Assembly (NCBI RefSeq): GCF_004342985.1
Contig: NZ_SMBO01000004.1
Span: 1-64,000 of the forward strand
Reading direction: 5' to 3'
From: Novosphingobium sp. PhB57
GTDB lineage: Bacteria; Pseudomonadota; Alphaproteobacteria; Sphingomonadales; Sphingomonadaceae
DNA: 64,000 nucleotides
Positions 25,657-34,198 of the stretch are shown here, in pieces (the first letter of the stretch is position 1; the number at the start of each line of letters is the position of its first letter). Both the position numbers and the translations under genes were made by a program. Under the pieces are notes generated by a model. That model did no database searches, was not told the origin of the DNA, and saw only the letters and a list, made by a program, of their open reading frames with translations.

Positions 25657-28032
25657 TTAGAAGTTGACGCGCAAGGTTCCGCCGACCTGACGTGGATTGC
25701 CGATCTGGGCGGTAATCAGCCCTGTTGCTGCGGTCGTCAGAGTAGTGAGGTAGTTCTTGTCGAGCAGATTGCGGGCCCAGATGGAAAGGTCCCAGCGGCC
25801 GTCTTCCAGACGCACGCCCAGGCGGGCATTAAGCACCCCGTAACCCGGAATCTTCGAATAGCGCGAATTGGTTTCATCGGTCTTGTAGGAAGACCGATGA
25901 TTGAAGTCCGCCCGCAAGTAGAGTTCATCGTCGCTGACGATCCGGACCGGATGCGTCCAGTCGGCCGAGAGCGCGTAAGTGAACTTCGATATGTTCGGCA
26001 GTTGCACACCGCTCAGGTCCTGGGTCTGGCTGAGATTCCGGTTTTCCGCAGCCGCCTGCGCGTTGGGGTACTCCTTGTAGGTTGCATCGGTATAGGCGCC
26101 GGAAGCCGTCAGTCTGAGCTGTCGGGTAGGCGCGAACGAAAGATCCGCCTCCACCCCGCGCGAACGAACGCCGGGAATGTTGGAGATGTAACGCCGGTAG
26201 GAGGTCGTCGTGCCGATCTGCTCGGCAATGGCGGCCTGATAGTCCTGCACTTCGGTCCAGAAGCCTGCAAGATTTGCCGTGATCCTGCGATCCCAGAACT
26301 GGGACTTGAGGCCCACTTCGTAGGCATTTACCTTTTCCGGATCGACAATGCCGGAGACTCCAGCAGGAAGCTGGCCAACATTGACCCCGCCGGACTTCAC
26401 GCCGCGTGCATAGCTGGCGAACGCAAGAATGTCGGGCGCAATCTTGTAGGCGATATTGATCTGGCCGGTAAGCGCGTTGTCGCTGACCTTCCGGAAATAA
26501 CTGGTGGCCGGATAGAGGGCGTCTCGAAGAGCTTGCGCCGTCGCCTGATCCGCCGCGCTCAGCACGGACAAGTCGTTGCCGGCGACGGCATACTGGTCAT
26601 AACTGGCCTGCCTGTCCTCGTGTGTGAAGCGCAGGCCCGCCGTCAGGCTCAGCGCGTCGGAGACATGCCATGTCGTTTGCCCGAAAGCGGCATAGCTGTC
26701 GGTCTTCGGTTGCGCCGCCGAGTCCGCCTCGAACCCTGCATAGGCATAATTAGCGAGATCCCGCCTCGCGGTGGGATTGTTCCAGGCCGCATAGTCCGAT
26801 CCCAGCGCATACTGGCTCAGCGCGTGAATGATCTGATGGAAGTAGTAAAGCCCCACGACATAGTCGAGCTTACGCTCTCCTTGCGATGCCAGACGGACTT
26901 CCTGGCTGAACTGGCGCTGCCGATTGCCGGTCCCGCCGATCGGATTGATATCGAGCGCGGTGCCGTCCGTGTCATTCTGCGGATACCAGTTCCACTGGCG
27001 GTAGGCGGTAATCGAAGTCAGCGTCGCCCAGTCCAGATCGACATCGACTTTGCCCGATGCACCGCCGCTGTTCATATGCGACGTCGTCGGAGCATTGAGG
27101 GCAGTAACGCGCGCGTAAGGATCGCCAAACGCGCCAGGCTGGGCGTAACCGAGCCGGCTCAGGCGATCGATGATGTTGTTGCTGATGGTCGCGCCGTTGT
27201 CGTACTTGGTGAAGTACCCGATCCAGGAACTGCCGAAACCCGAGGCCGCCTGCCTGGAATAGTCCCCGATCAGCCTGATCTTCACCCGTTCCGAAGGCAG
27301 GAACAGCAATTGCCCGCGAAGCGCGGTGTTCCGGCTGTCGCCTACGCGGCCGCCATTGTAGGCGTTGTCGAAATATCCGTTCTCAAGGGTGCGCGATGCC
27401 GTCAACCGCAGCGCCAGCCTGTCGGGCACAAGCGCGGTGCTGCCGCTGGCCCTGAATTGCCGATAGCCGTTCTCTCCGAGCGACACCTCACCGCGAAATT
27501 CAGGTTCGAAACTTGGCTCGCGCGTTGCGATGCTGATCGCACCCGCCGTTGTGTTCTTGCCAAACAGAGTGCCCTGAGGCCCTCGCAGTACTTCGACATG
27601 GTCGAGGTCGATGAGGTCGAATTGGGAAGACCCGACGCGCCCGTAATAGACGTCGTCGACATAAACGCCGACGCCGATCTCAAGACCATCGTTCTGGGTG
27701 GAATTCGAACCGAGCCCACGAATATTGATGTAAGTGTTTCTTGCATTGGTCCCGCGAATGGCAAGGCTGGGCGTGAGTGTCGAAATCTGGGTGAGGTTGC
27801 TAAAACCGGTCGCCACAAGCGCCCGGTCGTCGACAGTGCTGAGAGAGATCGGCACATCCTGCGCACGTTCCTGCCGGCGGCGCGCCGTAACCAGGATTTC
27901 GCCATCATCGTGCAGGGCAGCCTCTGCGGCAGGCGACGATGGCGCTTCTTCAGCCGACGCAGGGTCGGTACCAAGCAGCGCAATCGTGGATGCTCCCAGA
28001 AGGAACGACGGCAGAATTCGGGCGAGCGACAT
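25657..28032 (-). CDS. TonB-dependent receptor heading a catabolic operon
   Basis: A 791-residue outer-membrane receptor. After the signal peptide come a TonB-box-like GEILVTARRRQERAQDVPIS, the plug (YINIRGLGSN, GVYVDDVYYGR, DLDHVEVLRGPQGTLFGKNTTAGA) and a barrel ending in LRVNF. This plug form is that of sphingomonad receptors for organic substrates rather than siderophores. There is no STN domain. ATG 28032 has AGGGGA just before it. It heads an operon with three exported proteins, and the divergent side carries a LysR regulator and a DctA-type symporter. The ligand is probably an organic acid or its ester or conjugate, by inference. Confidence 0.93.
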   Translation of the reverse strand: MSLARILPSFLLGASTIALLGTDPASAEEAPSSPAAEAALHDDGEILVTARRRQERAQDVPISLSTVDDRALVATGFSNLTQISTLTPSLAIRGTNARNTYINIRGLGSNSTQNDGLEIGVGVYVDDVYYGRVGSSQFDLIDLDHVEVLRGPQGTLFGKNTTAGAISIATREPSFEPEFRGEVSLGENGYRQFRASGSTALVPDRLALRLTASRTLENGYFDNAYNGGRVGDSRNTALRGQLLFLPSERVKIRLIGDYSRQAASGFGSSWIGYFTKYDNGATISNNIIDRLSRLGYAQPGAFGDPYARVTALNAPTTSHMNSGGASGKVDVDLDWATLTSITAYRQWNWYPQNDTDGTALDINPIGGTGNRQRQFSQEVRLASQGERKLDYVVGLYYFHQIIHALSQYALGSDYAAWNNPTARRDLANYAYAGFEADSAAQPKTDSYAAFGQTTWHVSDALSLTAGLRFTHEDRQASYDQYAVAGNDLSVLSAADQATAQALRDALYPATSYFRKVSDNALTGQINIAYKIAPDILAFASYARGVKSGGVNVGQLPAGVSGIVDPEKVNAYEVGLKSQFWDRRITANLAGFWTEVQDYQAAIAEQIGTTTSYRRYISNIPGVRSRGVEADLSFAPTRQLRLTASGAYTDATYKEYPNAQAAAENRNLSQTQDLSGVQLPNISKFTYALSADWTHPVRIVSDDELYLRADFNHRSSYKTDETNSRYSKIPGYGVLNARLGVRLEDGRWDLSIWARNLLDKNYLTTLTTAATGLITAQIGNPRQVGGTLRVNF

Positions 28033-28498
28033 TACATCCCCTTGAACACTTTGAGGTCGGTGGACGAAACATGCGCGCGTCAAGTCCACCGGGCAGTCTG
28101 CCCGGGCGGCTGTCAGGCCAAAACTGGAAGCGCATGTTTGCGATACAACCTGGCGTCGTCGCCTCGGTCATTGCAGAGCAGCGATAATCAGCCGCCCCGC
28201 AATGTCCACCTAAATAGTTGACAATATGCGCGCAACCCAAGTGTTGGTTTTCAGGCCTAAAGCCAGGGTATGGGCCGTGGCCGACACGGCGGTTGCAGGC
28301 CAGCTCATCGAAGTCGTTGATCGCCGCCATCGGTTCACCAAGTTGCGGATGAACCTGATGACGATGCCAATCCCCACGCATTGCGACTGCGCGCCCACCA
28401 CACGGCCGCCGCCTATGCCACGAGCGCCAAGCCGCGTCGCACATATAGCTCGGCACTGTGCCCGCGCAGCACCAGCAGTAATGGCATGCCGAGCGCCC
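28033..28498. other. Intergenic; possible degenerate transposase remnant
   Basis: About 470 bases between the receptor start and the LysR gene end. No intact gene is visible. On the minus strand at roughly 28215-28500, fragments in different frames (RFIRNLVNRW, then NRRVGHGPYPG) faintly recall the C-terminal RNLVER / RRVATRYDK blocks of IS5-family transposases. This is a weak resemblance only. The left part must hold the receptor promoter. Confidence 0.3.
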
Positions 28499-29746
28499 TC
28501 AGGCGTAACGGAACGGATGGCGGCTCGTGGCCCTGCCCTCGCTCCAGTCGCCACATACCTGGCGGAACGTCTCAATGAAGGCGGCCTGCAAGCGCGTCGG
28601 GCGCCAATCGGAGCGGGTTGTTATGCCGATCTCGCGACGAAGCGCTGTCCCTGCGTCTGCGATCCGTGTCAGCAGACCTGCCCTGGCTTCTATGAGCATC
28701 TGATCGGGCGAAAGGAGCGTGAGCCAGTCACCCTCAAGCAGAAGACCGCGGATAACCGCCAGCGATCCGCTTTCGACTCTCAGCTTGGGTGGCTCGATCC
28801 CGTGGCTCGCGAACATCCGTTCCCAGCGCAGGCGTCCCGGAGTTCCTGTCTCTGTAACAATCCATGGAAAGTCCTGGAGACGCGCGAAAGAGAACTCCTC
28901 GTGTGCGAGCGGATGGTTGGTTCGTCCCACGATGATGGGGCCATCAAGGTACATTCCCTCTTGAACGACGTCGGCAATGGGGAGTGGATCGCGCAGCGCG
29001 CCGAGCAATACGTCGAGTTCCCCGTGGCGAAGGTTGTTGAGCAGGTCAGGGTAAGACCCTTCGACAACGCGCACTTGCGCATCGACGTTCGCGACCGTGA
29101 AACGTGCCAAGGCCTGCGGAAGAAGGACGGCGCGGGAGACGGGCATCGTCCCGATCCGAATGCGGCCGCCTCCCCGCGAACTGAGCCCGTTCAATTCATC
29201 GATTCCGGCCTCGAGTTCAGCGCGGACCAGCCTGACGAACCGAAGGAAACGCCGCGCGGCAGGTGTTGGAACCACCGTTCGCCCTTGCCGCGTCAGAAGC
29301 GATACGCCAACGACATCTTCCAGCTCACGCGCCGATCGATGCAGCGCAGCCTGAGAATGCCGGGAACGGCTTGCGGCCAAGGCGAAGCTCCCCGCCTCGT
29401 CAACAGCCATCAGCGTCTGCAACTGGCCGAGCGTGATGCGCCTCTCGATATTGGGGATGGCCGCCAGCCGGGCGCTGCGCCGCAAGCGGAGGCCTCCGCG
29501 TTCAAGCAGGGACAATGCGCGCTCGATGCGCACGATCAACAGTTGTCCCGCCTCCGTTGGCTCGATGCCGGATGGCTGACGATCGAGCAAACGGTGGCCA
29601 AGCTGCTTCTCGATATTCACGATCGCTTGCGTGGCCGCAGGCTGCGAAACGTGAAGTGCCTTGGACGCGGCGCTGATCGTGCCGAGCCGGGCCGCGGCAG
29701 CCACCGTTTCCAAATGGCGAAGGTTCAGGCGCATCGGGTCAGTCAT
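28499..29746 (-). CDS. LysR-type regulator with two tandem HTH domains
   Basis: A 415-residue regulator, about 110 residues longer than a typical LysR protein. Two LysR-type winged HTH domains are visible. The first spans residues 8-67 (LRHLETVAAAARLGTISAAS, ALHVSQPAATQAIVNIEKQLG). The second spans about 105-164 (LGQLQTLMAVDEAGSFALAA, then HSQAALHRSARELEDVVGVSL). A normal substrate-binding domain follows from about 195 (RIRIGTMPVSRAVLLPQAL onward). ATG 29746 is chosen as the first Met before HTH1; the open frame continues to 30019 without features. It is divergent from the symporter gene and close to the receptor operon, so both are likely targets. Confidence 0.9.
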   Translation of the reverse strand: MTDPMRLNLRHLETVAAAARLGTISAASKALHVSQPAATQAIVNIEKQLGHRLLDRQPSGIEPTEAGQLLIVRIERALSLLERGGLRLRRSARLAAIPNIERRITLGQLQTLMAVDEAGSFALAASRSRHSQAALHRSARELEDVVGVSLLTRQGRTVVPTPAARRFLRFVRLVRAELEAGIDELNGLSSRGGGRIRIGTMPVSRAVLLPQALARFTVANVDAQVRVVEGSYPDLLNNLRHGELDVLLGALRDPLPIADVVQEGMYLDGPIIVGRTNHPLAHEEFSFARLQDFPWIVTETGTPGRLRWERMFASHGIEPPKLRVESGSLAVIRGLLLEGDWLTLLSPDQMLIEARAGLLTRIADAGTALRREIGITTRSDWRPTRLQAAFIETFRQVCGDWSEGRATSRHPFRYA

Positions 29747-29856
29747 CAGAACCTCAGCTTTTCTTATACTACGTTCGAAAATCGACGTTGCCGGGAAGCG
29801 CAATATCCCGTGTACATGGCGCAACACAAGGGTTGAGGACGTGAACGAATGAATGC

Positions 29857-29872
29857 CTAACCTTATGGTTAG
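29857..29872. promoter_or_regulatory. Dyad in LysR/dctA divergent region
   Basis: CTAACC-TTAT-GGTTAG is a perfect interrupted palindrome in the 290-base region between the divergent LysR and symporter genes. Its position fits a LysR operator, though the T-N11-A spacing is not exact. Confidence 0.4.
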
Positions 29873-30039
29873 AAGTGGATAAAGGGCGAAAGATCTCCGC
29901 TGGGATTGATCCCAACGATCATTCGATTCTCGCTCCAGCCACTCCAAACGGGTGTTCAGACGCTTCCTGCGAACGCCATTCTTCGCGAATGGCCGAGCCT
30001 CAAGCCAGTGGGTCGCCAAACGACAAAGATAAAAGCTGG

Positions 30040-31356
30040 ATGATGAAAACTTTGGAAGAGAAGAAGCCTGCCGGGCGTTTCGGCATATTCGGTCAACTGT
30101 GGTTCCAGGTTCTCGCCGGCACCGTTATCGGGATCCTGCTGGGTCACTTCGTGCCGGACGTGGCCGTCGCCATGAAGCCACTCGGCGATGCGTTCATCAA
30201 ACTGATCAAGATGATGATCGGGCCGATCGTCTTCGTGACCGTGGTGCACGGCATCGGCAGCATGAACGACATGAAGAGCGTCGGCCGCGTCGCTCTGAAA
30301 TCAATCATCTACTTCGAGGTCGTGACGATCCTCGCGCTGATCATCGGCCTCATCGGAGTTGACCTTTGGCAGCCGGGCGCTGGCATGAACGTGGATGCCG
30401 CTTCGATCGACACCGCCTCGATCCAGGGTTATGTCGCCAGCGCGCATGATCAGTCGATTTCCGGTTACCTGATGGCGATCATCCCGGACTCCTTCGCAGG
30501 TGCCCTTACGGAAGGCCACGTCCTGCAGGTCCTGCTGATTGCAGTGCTGTTCGGCCTTGCCATGGCAGCCGGAGGCGAACGCTCGAAGCCGATGATGACG
30601 GTGATCGACAGTGCCTCGCAAGGCCTGTTCCGCATCATTGGCTATGTCATGTACTTCGCGCCCCTCGGTGCCTTCGGAGCGATCGCCTTTACGGTCGGAC
30701 AGTTCGGTACGGCATCGCTGCTGTCGCTCGGAGAACTGATCCTGGAGTTCTTCGTGGTCTGCGCCGCTTTCACCGGTATCGTGATGGGCACTATCGCCTG
30801 GTGGTGCGGCGTCAGCCTTATGCGCCTGCTCGGCTACATCTGGGACGAAATCGTGATCGTCGCGGCCACCACGTCCACCGAAACGGTTCTGCCGCGCCTG
30901 ATCGAGAAGCTGAGGGCGCTTGGCTGCGAGGAAAGCGTGGTCGGCTTCGTGGTGCCGGCCGGTTATTCCTTCAACCTCGACGGAACCTGCCTCTATCTCA
31001 CCACCGTCGCCGTGTTCCTCGCTCAGGCTACCAACACGCATCTTACCTTCTGGCATGAGCTTGGGCTGATCGCGGTCTTGCTGCTGACCTCGAAGGGTGC
31101 TGCGGGTGTCGCGGGGGCGGCATTCGTCGTACTTGCCGCCACTTTGAACACCACAGGGACGATCCCGGTCGCCTCGATCGCGCTGATCCTCGGCATCCAC
31201 CGCATCCTTGCGGAGGGACTGACCTTCGTGAACCTGGTGGGCAATACGATCGCCACGATCTTCATTGCGAAGTGGGAAGGCAAGCTCGACGAGCACACTC
31301 TGGCCACCGCCGTGGGGACCAACGCCGCCCGGCGCCGGTTGGGCATCGCCGCCTAA
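30040..31356 (+). CDS. dctA: C4-dicarboxylate/H+ (DctA-type) symporter
   Basis: A 438-residue inner-membrane symporter of the DAACS family. It aligns along its length with E. coli DctA: WFQVLAGTVIGILLGHF, MKPLGDAFIKLIKMMIGPIVF, LIGVDLWQPGAGMNVD, LGAFGAIAFTVGQFG, the serine-rich AATTSTETVLPR hairpin, GYSFNLDGTCLYLT (the NLDGT substrate motif), LLTSKGAAGVAGAAFVVLAATL. Likely substrates are succinate, malate or a similar organic acid. Upstream starts are open, but ATG 30040/30043 matches the family N-terminus; the ribosome-binding site is poor. The porin gene follows 74 bases later. Confidence 0.93.
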   Translation: MMKTLEEKKPAGRFGIFGQLWFQVLAGTVIGILLGHFVPDVAVAMKPLGDAFIKLIKMMIGPIVFVTVVHGIGSMNDMKSVGRVALKSIIYFEVVTILALIIGLIGVDLWQPGAGMNVDAASIDTASIQGYVASAHDQSISGYLMAIIPDSFAGALTEGHVLQVLLIAVLFGLAMAAGGERSKPMMTVIDSASQGLFRIIGYVMYFAPLGAFGAIAFTVGQFGTASLLSLGELILEFFVVCAAFTGIVMGTIAWWCGVSLMRLLGYIWDEIVIVAATTSTETVLPRLIEKLRALGCEESVVGFVVPAGYSFNLDGTCLYLTTVAVFLAQATNTHLTFWHELGLIAVLLLTSKGAAGVAGAAFVVLAATLNTTGTIPVASIALILGIHRILAEGLTFVNLVGNTIATIFIAKWEGKLDEHTLATAVGTNAARRRLGIAA

Positions 31357-31393
31357 CCGCCCTTCCCACCCGAAGAACACCAAAGACGAATAA

Positions 31394-31417
31394 CCGGCCG
31401 CGCAGCGACGCGGCCGG
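31394..31417. terminator. GC-rich hairpin between symporter and porin genes
   Basis: CCGGCCGCG (31394-31402) and CGCGGCCGG (31409-31417) form a perfect 9-bp stem with a 6-base loop, ending one base before the porin ribosome-binding site region. There is no T-run, so it is more likely an intercistronic attenuator or stability element. Confidence 0.45.
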
Positions 31418-31430
31418 AGAGGAGAGCCTT

Positions 31431-32846
31431 ATGTCCGTTACCCGCGTTCTCGCCATGCTCATGGCAGCGCAAATTCTCCCCGCTGCGGCCCATGCGCAGG
31501 ACGAGGCTCCCACTGCCCCGGCGGAAGACGCAGCGCCGTCGGCACCGGCCCAGCCTGACAATTCCTATCCGGCAAAAGCTCTCACCGGTTTCGCACGTTT
31601 CCAGCACGACAACCCCATCGGCGAGACGCTGCGTGACCTCAAGAAGGACGGCGTAGACCTGTCGCTGGACTTCGTGGGAAACATCGCCGGCAATCCGATC
31701 GGCGGCAACGATAAGGGATTTGCCGAATCCCACTGGGTGAGCGGGGCAGCCAATGTAGATCTCGAGAAGGTGCTGGGCTGGTCCGACACCAGACTGCACA
31801 TTCAAGGCGCCTGGTTCAGCGGCGACAGCCTCGGCCGCGAATATATCGGAAACTCGATCAGCTTCCAGCAGACCTGGCGCCCCGTCTCCGGTCCGCGGCT
31901 GACCCAGTTCAACATCGAGCACGACTTCGGCCGCTTGAACGTGATGGCAGGTCGCGCTGCCGTGAACAGCTACTTCAACAATTCCCCGCTCAACTGCGTT
32001 TTCATGAGCAATACCTCCTGTCTGACGGCCTACGGCGGCATCAGCGACATTGGCATTACCGCCTTTCCCAACTCGTCCTGGGCGGCAAAGGCAAAATATT
32101 CCTTCCGCAACGGACCTTACGTTCAACTCGGTGTCTTCGACTACGACAACGCGCTGAATGCCAAGGGCAAGGGCGGCCTTGATCTCTCGCTGGGCAAAGG
32201 TACGGGTGCGCTGGTGGCCGGCGAAATCGGTTATGAAAGCGATCCTGCCAAGACGCGGCTTCCGGGGCGCTACAAGCTCGGCTTTTACCTCAACACGGAC
32301 GGGGGACAGAGCCCATACTACGACGCCAACAGCAACTCGGCCGCGCTAACCGGCCTCGCCCGCACCAGGTTGAGCGGCAACCGCCTTGGTCTCTACGCCA
32401 TGGTCGACCAGACTGTTGCTCGCGCTCCGGGCAAGAGCAAACGCAACCTCGCCGTGTTCGGCCGCCTCTTCGTGAACACGGGCAATGTCCAGCAGCTCGA
32501 CTGGTTCGCTTCGGCCGGCCTGGTCAAGACCGGCACGTTCAAGGGCCGCGACAGCGATACGATCGGCTTTATCGTCTCCAACACGCACTTCAGCGACCAG
32601 CAGATCGCCTACTTGCGCGATTTGCGTGCGAAGGCCGGCGGGCTTGGATCGCCCAGCGCCAACGAGATCATCGCCGAGCTGAATTACGCCATTGCGGCCC
32701 TGCCCGGCTTGAGGATCATGCCGAACGTGCAATATGCCATCAACCCGGACCCGATCTACGCAACCAGTCGCAAGACCGACATTCCGGATGCTGTAGTCCT
32801 TGGCGTGCGGGTCGATCTGAAATTGGCACAGTTTTTCGGGAAATGA
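31431..32846 (+). CDS. OprB-like carbohydrate-selective porin
   Basis: A 471-residue outer-membrane protein. A signal peptide (LMAAQILPAAAHAQ) and an alanine/proline-rich linker are followed by an OprB-type barrel (GVDLSLDFVGNIAGNPIGG, LHIQGAWFSGDSLGREYIGN, NIEHDFGRLNVMAGR, YGGISDIGITAFPNSSWAAKAK, GLARTRLSGNRLGLYAMVDQ) ending in FFGK. OprB porins pass sugars and related small solutes. ATG 31431 has AGGAGAG about 6 bases upstream. With the symporter before it, it supports uptake of a small organic substrate, matching the exported enzymes of the divergent operon. Confidence 0.88.
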   Translation: MSVTRVLAMLMAAQILPAAAHAQDEAPTAPAEDAAPSAPAQPDNSYPAKALTGFARFQHDNPIGETLRDLKKDGVDLSLDFVGNIAGNPIGGNDKGFAESHWVSGAANVDLEKVLGWSDTRLHIQGAWFSGDSLGREYIGNSISFQQTWRPVSGPRLTQFNIEHDFGRLNVMAGRAAVNSYFNNSPLNCVFMSNTSCLTAYGGISDIGITAFPNSSWAAKAKYSFRNGPYVQLGVFDYDNALNAKGKGGLDLSLGKGTGALVAGEIGYESDPAKTRLPGRYKLGFYLNTDGGQSPYYDANSNSAALTGLARTRLSGNRLGLYAMVDQTVARAPGKSKRNLAVFGRLFVNTGNVQQLDWFASAGLVKTGTFKGRDSDTIGFIVSNTHFSDQQIAYLRDLRAKAGGLGSPSANEIIAELNYAIAALPGLRIMPNVQYAINPDPIYATSRKTDIPDAVVLGVRVDLKLAQFFGK

Positions 32847-32872
32847 CACGTAAGTTCGGAATAATCGTCCAC

Positions 32873-32889
32873 TTATCGATGATCGATAA
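32873..32889. repeat. 17-bp perfect palindrome between convergent genes
   Basis: TTATCGAT-G-ATCGATAA lies between the porin stop (+) and the AraC stop (-). It could be part of a terminator or a protein-binding site; nothing further supports either. Confidence 0.4.
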
Positions 32890-32963
32890 CTCCACCAGAT
32901 CGGCAGCGACTTCGGTCCCACGTCGCACTAAGGTCCATACCATATTTGGCATCGATCACTTGG

Positions 32964-33770
32964 TCAGCCGATCATGCCAAAGTAGCGTGTCGGAGAGCAG
33001 CCGAACGCCCGGCGGAACATGGCGATGAAATTGCTCGGCGTGGCATAGCCAAGGGCGTCGGATACGGCGCCTACCTGCTGCCCTTGTGCCAGCAATTCGA
33101 ATGCCAGGGACAGGCGCGCCTGCTGCCGCCATTGCTGGAAAGTCATCCCGGTCTCGGCCTGAAAGCACCGACGCGCCGTGCGTTCGGACATTCCCAGTTC
33201 GGATACGAGCTGCGCGAAGGGCCTTTCTTCTCCAGGTTGAGCCAGAAGGTGCATCGTCAGCCGCAGCAGCCGAGCATCACTGGGCATGGGCAAATGCAGC
33301 GGCTCCAGCGGCGCTGCGCGAATTTCGTCCAGCAGCACTGCGGTCAGGCGCTCCTGCTCGGGCGAGAGTACCTCTGCCTCGGCAAACCCCATCGCCTTGT
33401 GAACCAGACTGCGCAGAAGATCGTTGGCTGCCATGACGCAGACACGCTCAGGCAATCCACTGCTTGCGGCGGGAGAGATCATCGCCCCCCAACCGCTGAG
33501 CGAACCACTGATACTCACCTCATGCAGTTCGCCAGCAGGAACCCAACCGATGCGGCGGGGCGGAAGCAGCCATGATCCGTCATGCGTTCTGATGCGGACC
33601 AGCCCGGACTCCACGCTGAAAAGCTGCCCGCGTGCATGTCCGTGCCAACCGAATTCGCGCAACTGGATCGCGCTGCCGTCTCCGGGGCGTTCGCTGCCCC
33701 AGAAGGCAATGACGGGCGGCCCTTCGATCCGATCGGCCAGTTCCGGCAATTGCTTGACGATGTCGGTCAT
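32964..33770 (-). CDS. AraC-family regulator with cupin sensor
   Basis: A 268-residue regulator: cupin domain (GWHGHARGQLFSVESG, WLLPPRRIGWVPAGELHEV, about 40-85) and AraC DNA-binding domain (FAQLVSELGMSERTARRCFQAETGMTFQQWR, then VGAVSDALGYATPSNFIAMFRRAFG, about 185-260). It is the NimR-like layout, often controlling a neighbouring transporter. Its ATG overlaps the stop of the STAS-like gene (ATGA), so it is co-transcribed with that gene and the FAD monooxygenase and may regulate them. Confidence 0.9.
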   Translation of the reverse strand: MTDIVKQLPELADRIEGPPVIAFWGSERPGDGSAIQLREFGWHGHARGQLFSVESGLVRIRTHDGSWLLPPRRIGWVPAGELHEVSISGSLSGWGAMISPAASSGLPERVCVMAANDLLRSLVHKAMGFAEAEVLSPEQERLTAVLLDEIRAAPLEPLHLPMPSDARLLRLTMHLLAQPGEERPFAQLVSELGMSERTARRCFQAETGMTFQQWRQQARLSLAFELLAQGQQVGAVSDALGYATPSNFIAMFRRAFGCSPTRYFGMIG

Positions 33771-34168
33771 GGGACCGGAGATAACCCGATCTGTTCGAAA
33801 CGGGTAGCAATCCAGTCCAGCCCCTGATCGAGATCACTGCACGTCAGCGCCGGCACTCCAAACAACTTTTCCGCATCCATGAGGCTGGCGGCCTCCAGGC
33901 ATTCGGGAGGGACCACGGTGACGAGGCCCACCACTTGCGATCGGATGCGGGCGCCATTGTCCTGCAACCATTTCTTCGCCTCCTTCGCGCTCCCCTGCGG
34001 ATGAACCAGTGAGGCGGCATCGGTAAAGCGGCGCAAGGAAGCAAAGCGCTCTCCGCGATCCAGCCATGTCCCCCAGGCGGCCAGAAAATCGAGGTATTCC
34101 TGATTGGTGACGGCGCCGCTCATCGTTGAAATTACAAGCGGCCAACGGCAGAGATCGTGGATGACCAT
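33767..34168 (-). CDS. Small SpoIIAA/STAS-like conserved protein
   Basis: A 133-residue soluble protein. Its layout (WPLVISTMSGAVTNQEYLDFLAAWGTWLDRGERFASL, KEAKKWLQDNGARIRSQVVGLVTVVP, a final amphipathic helix around DLDQGLDWIATRF) resembles a widespread group of STAS-like proteins of unknown function. AGGAG lies 7 bases before ATG 34168. It is sandwiched in an operon between the monooxygenase and the AraC regulator. Confidence 0.65.
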   Translation of the reverse strand: MVIHDLCRWPLVISTMSGAVTNQEYLDFLAAWGTWLDRGERFASLRRFTDAASLVHPQGSAKEAKKWLQDNGARIRSQVVGLVTVVPPECLEAASLMDAEKLFGVPALTCSDLDQGLDWIATRFEQIGLSPVP

Positions 34169-34198
34169 GGTGATGCTCCTTCGAAGCTGGCGGTGGAT

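Noticed and set aside
25897..28221. 774-residue open frame on the plus strand
   Set aside because: Antisense to the TonB receptor at 25657-28032, with no recognisable family features.
28226..29836. 536-residue open frame on the plus strand
   Set aside because: Antisense to the double-HTH LysR gene, no domain seen.
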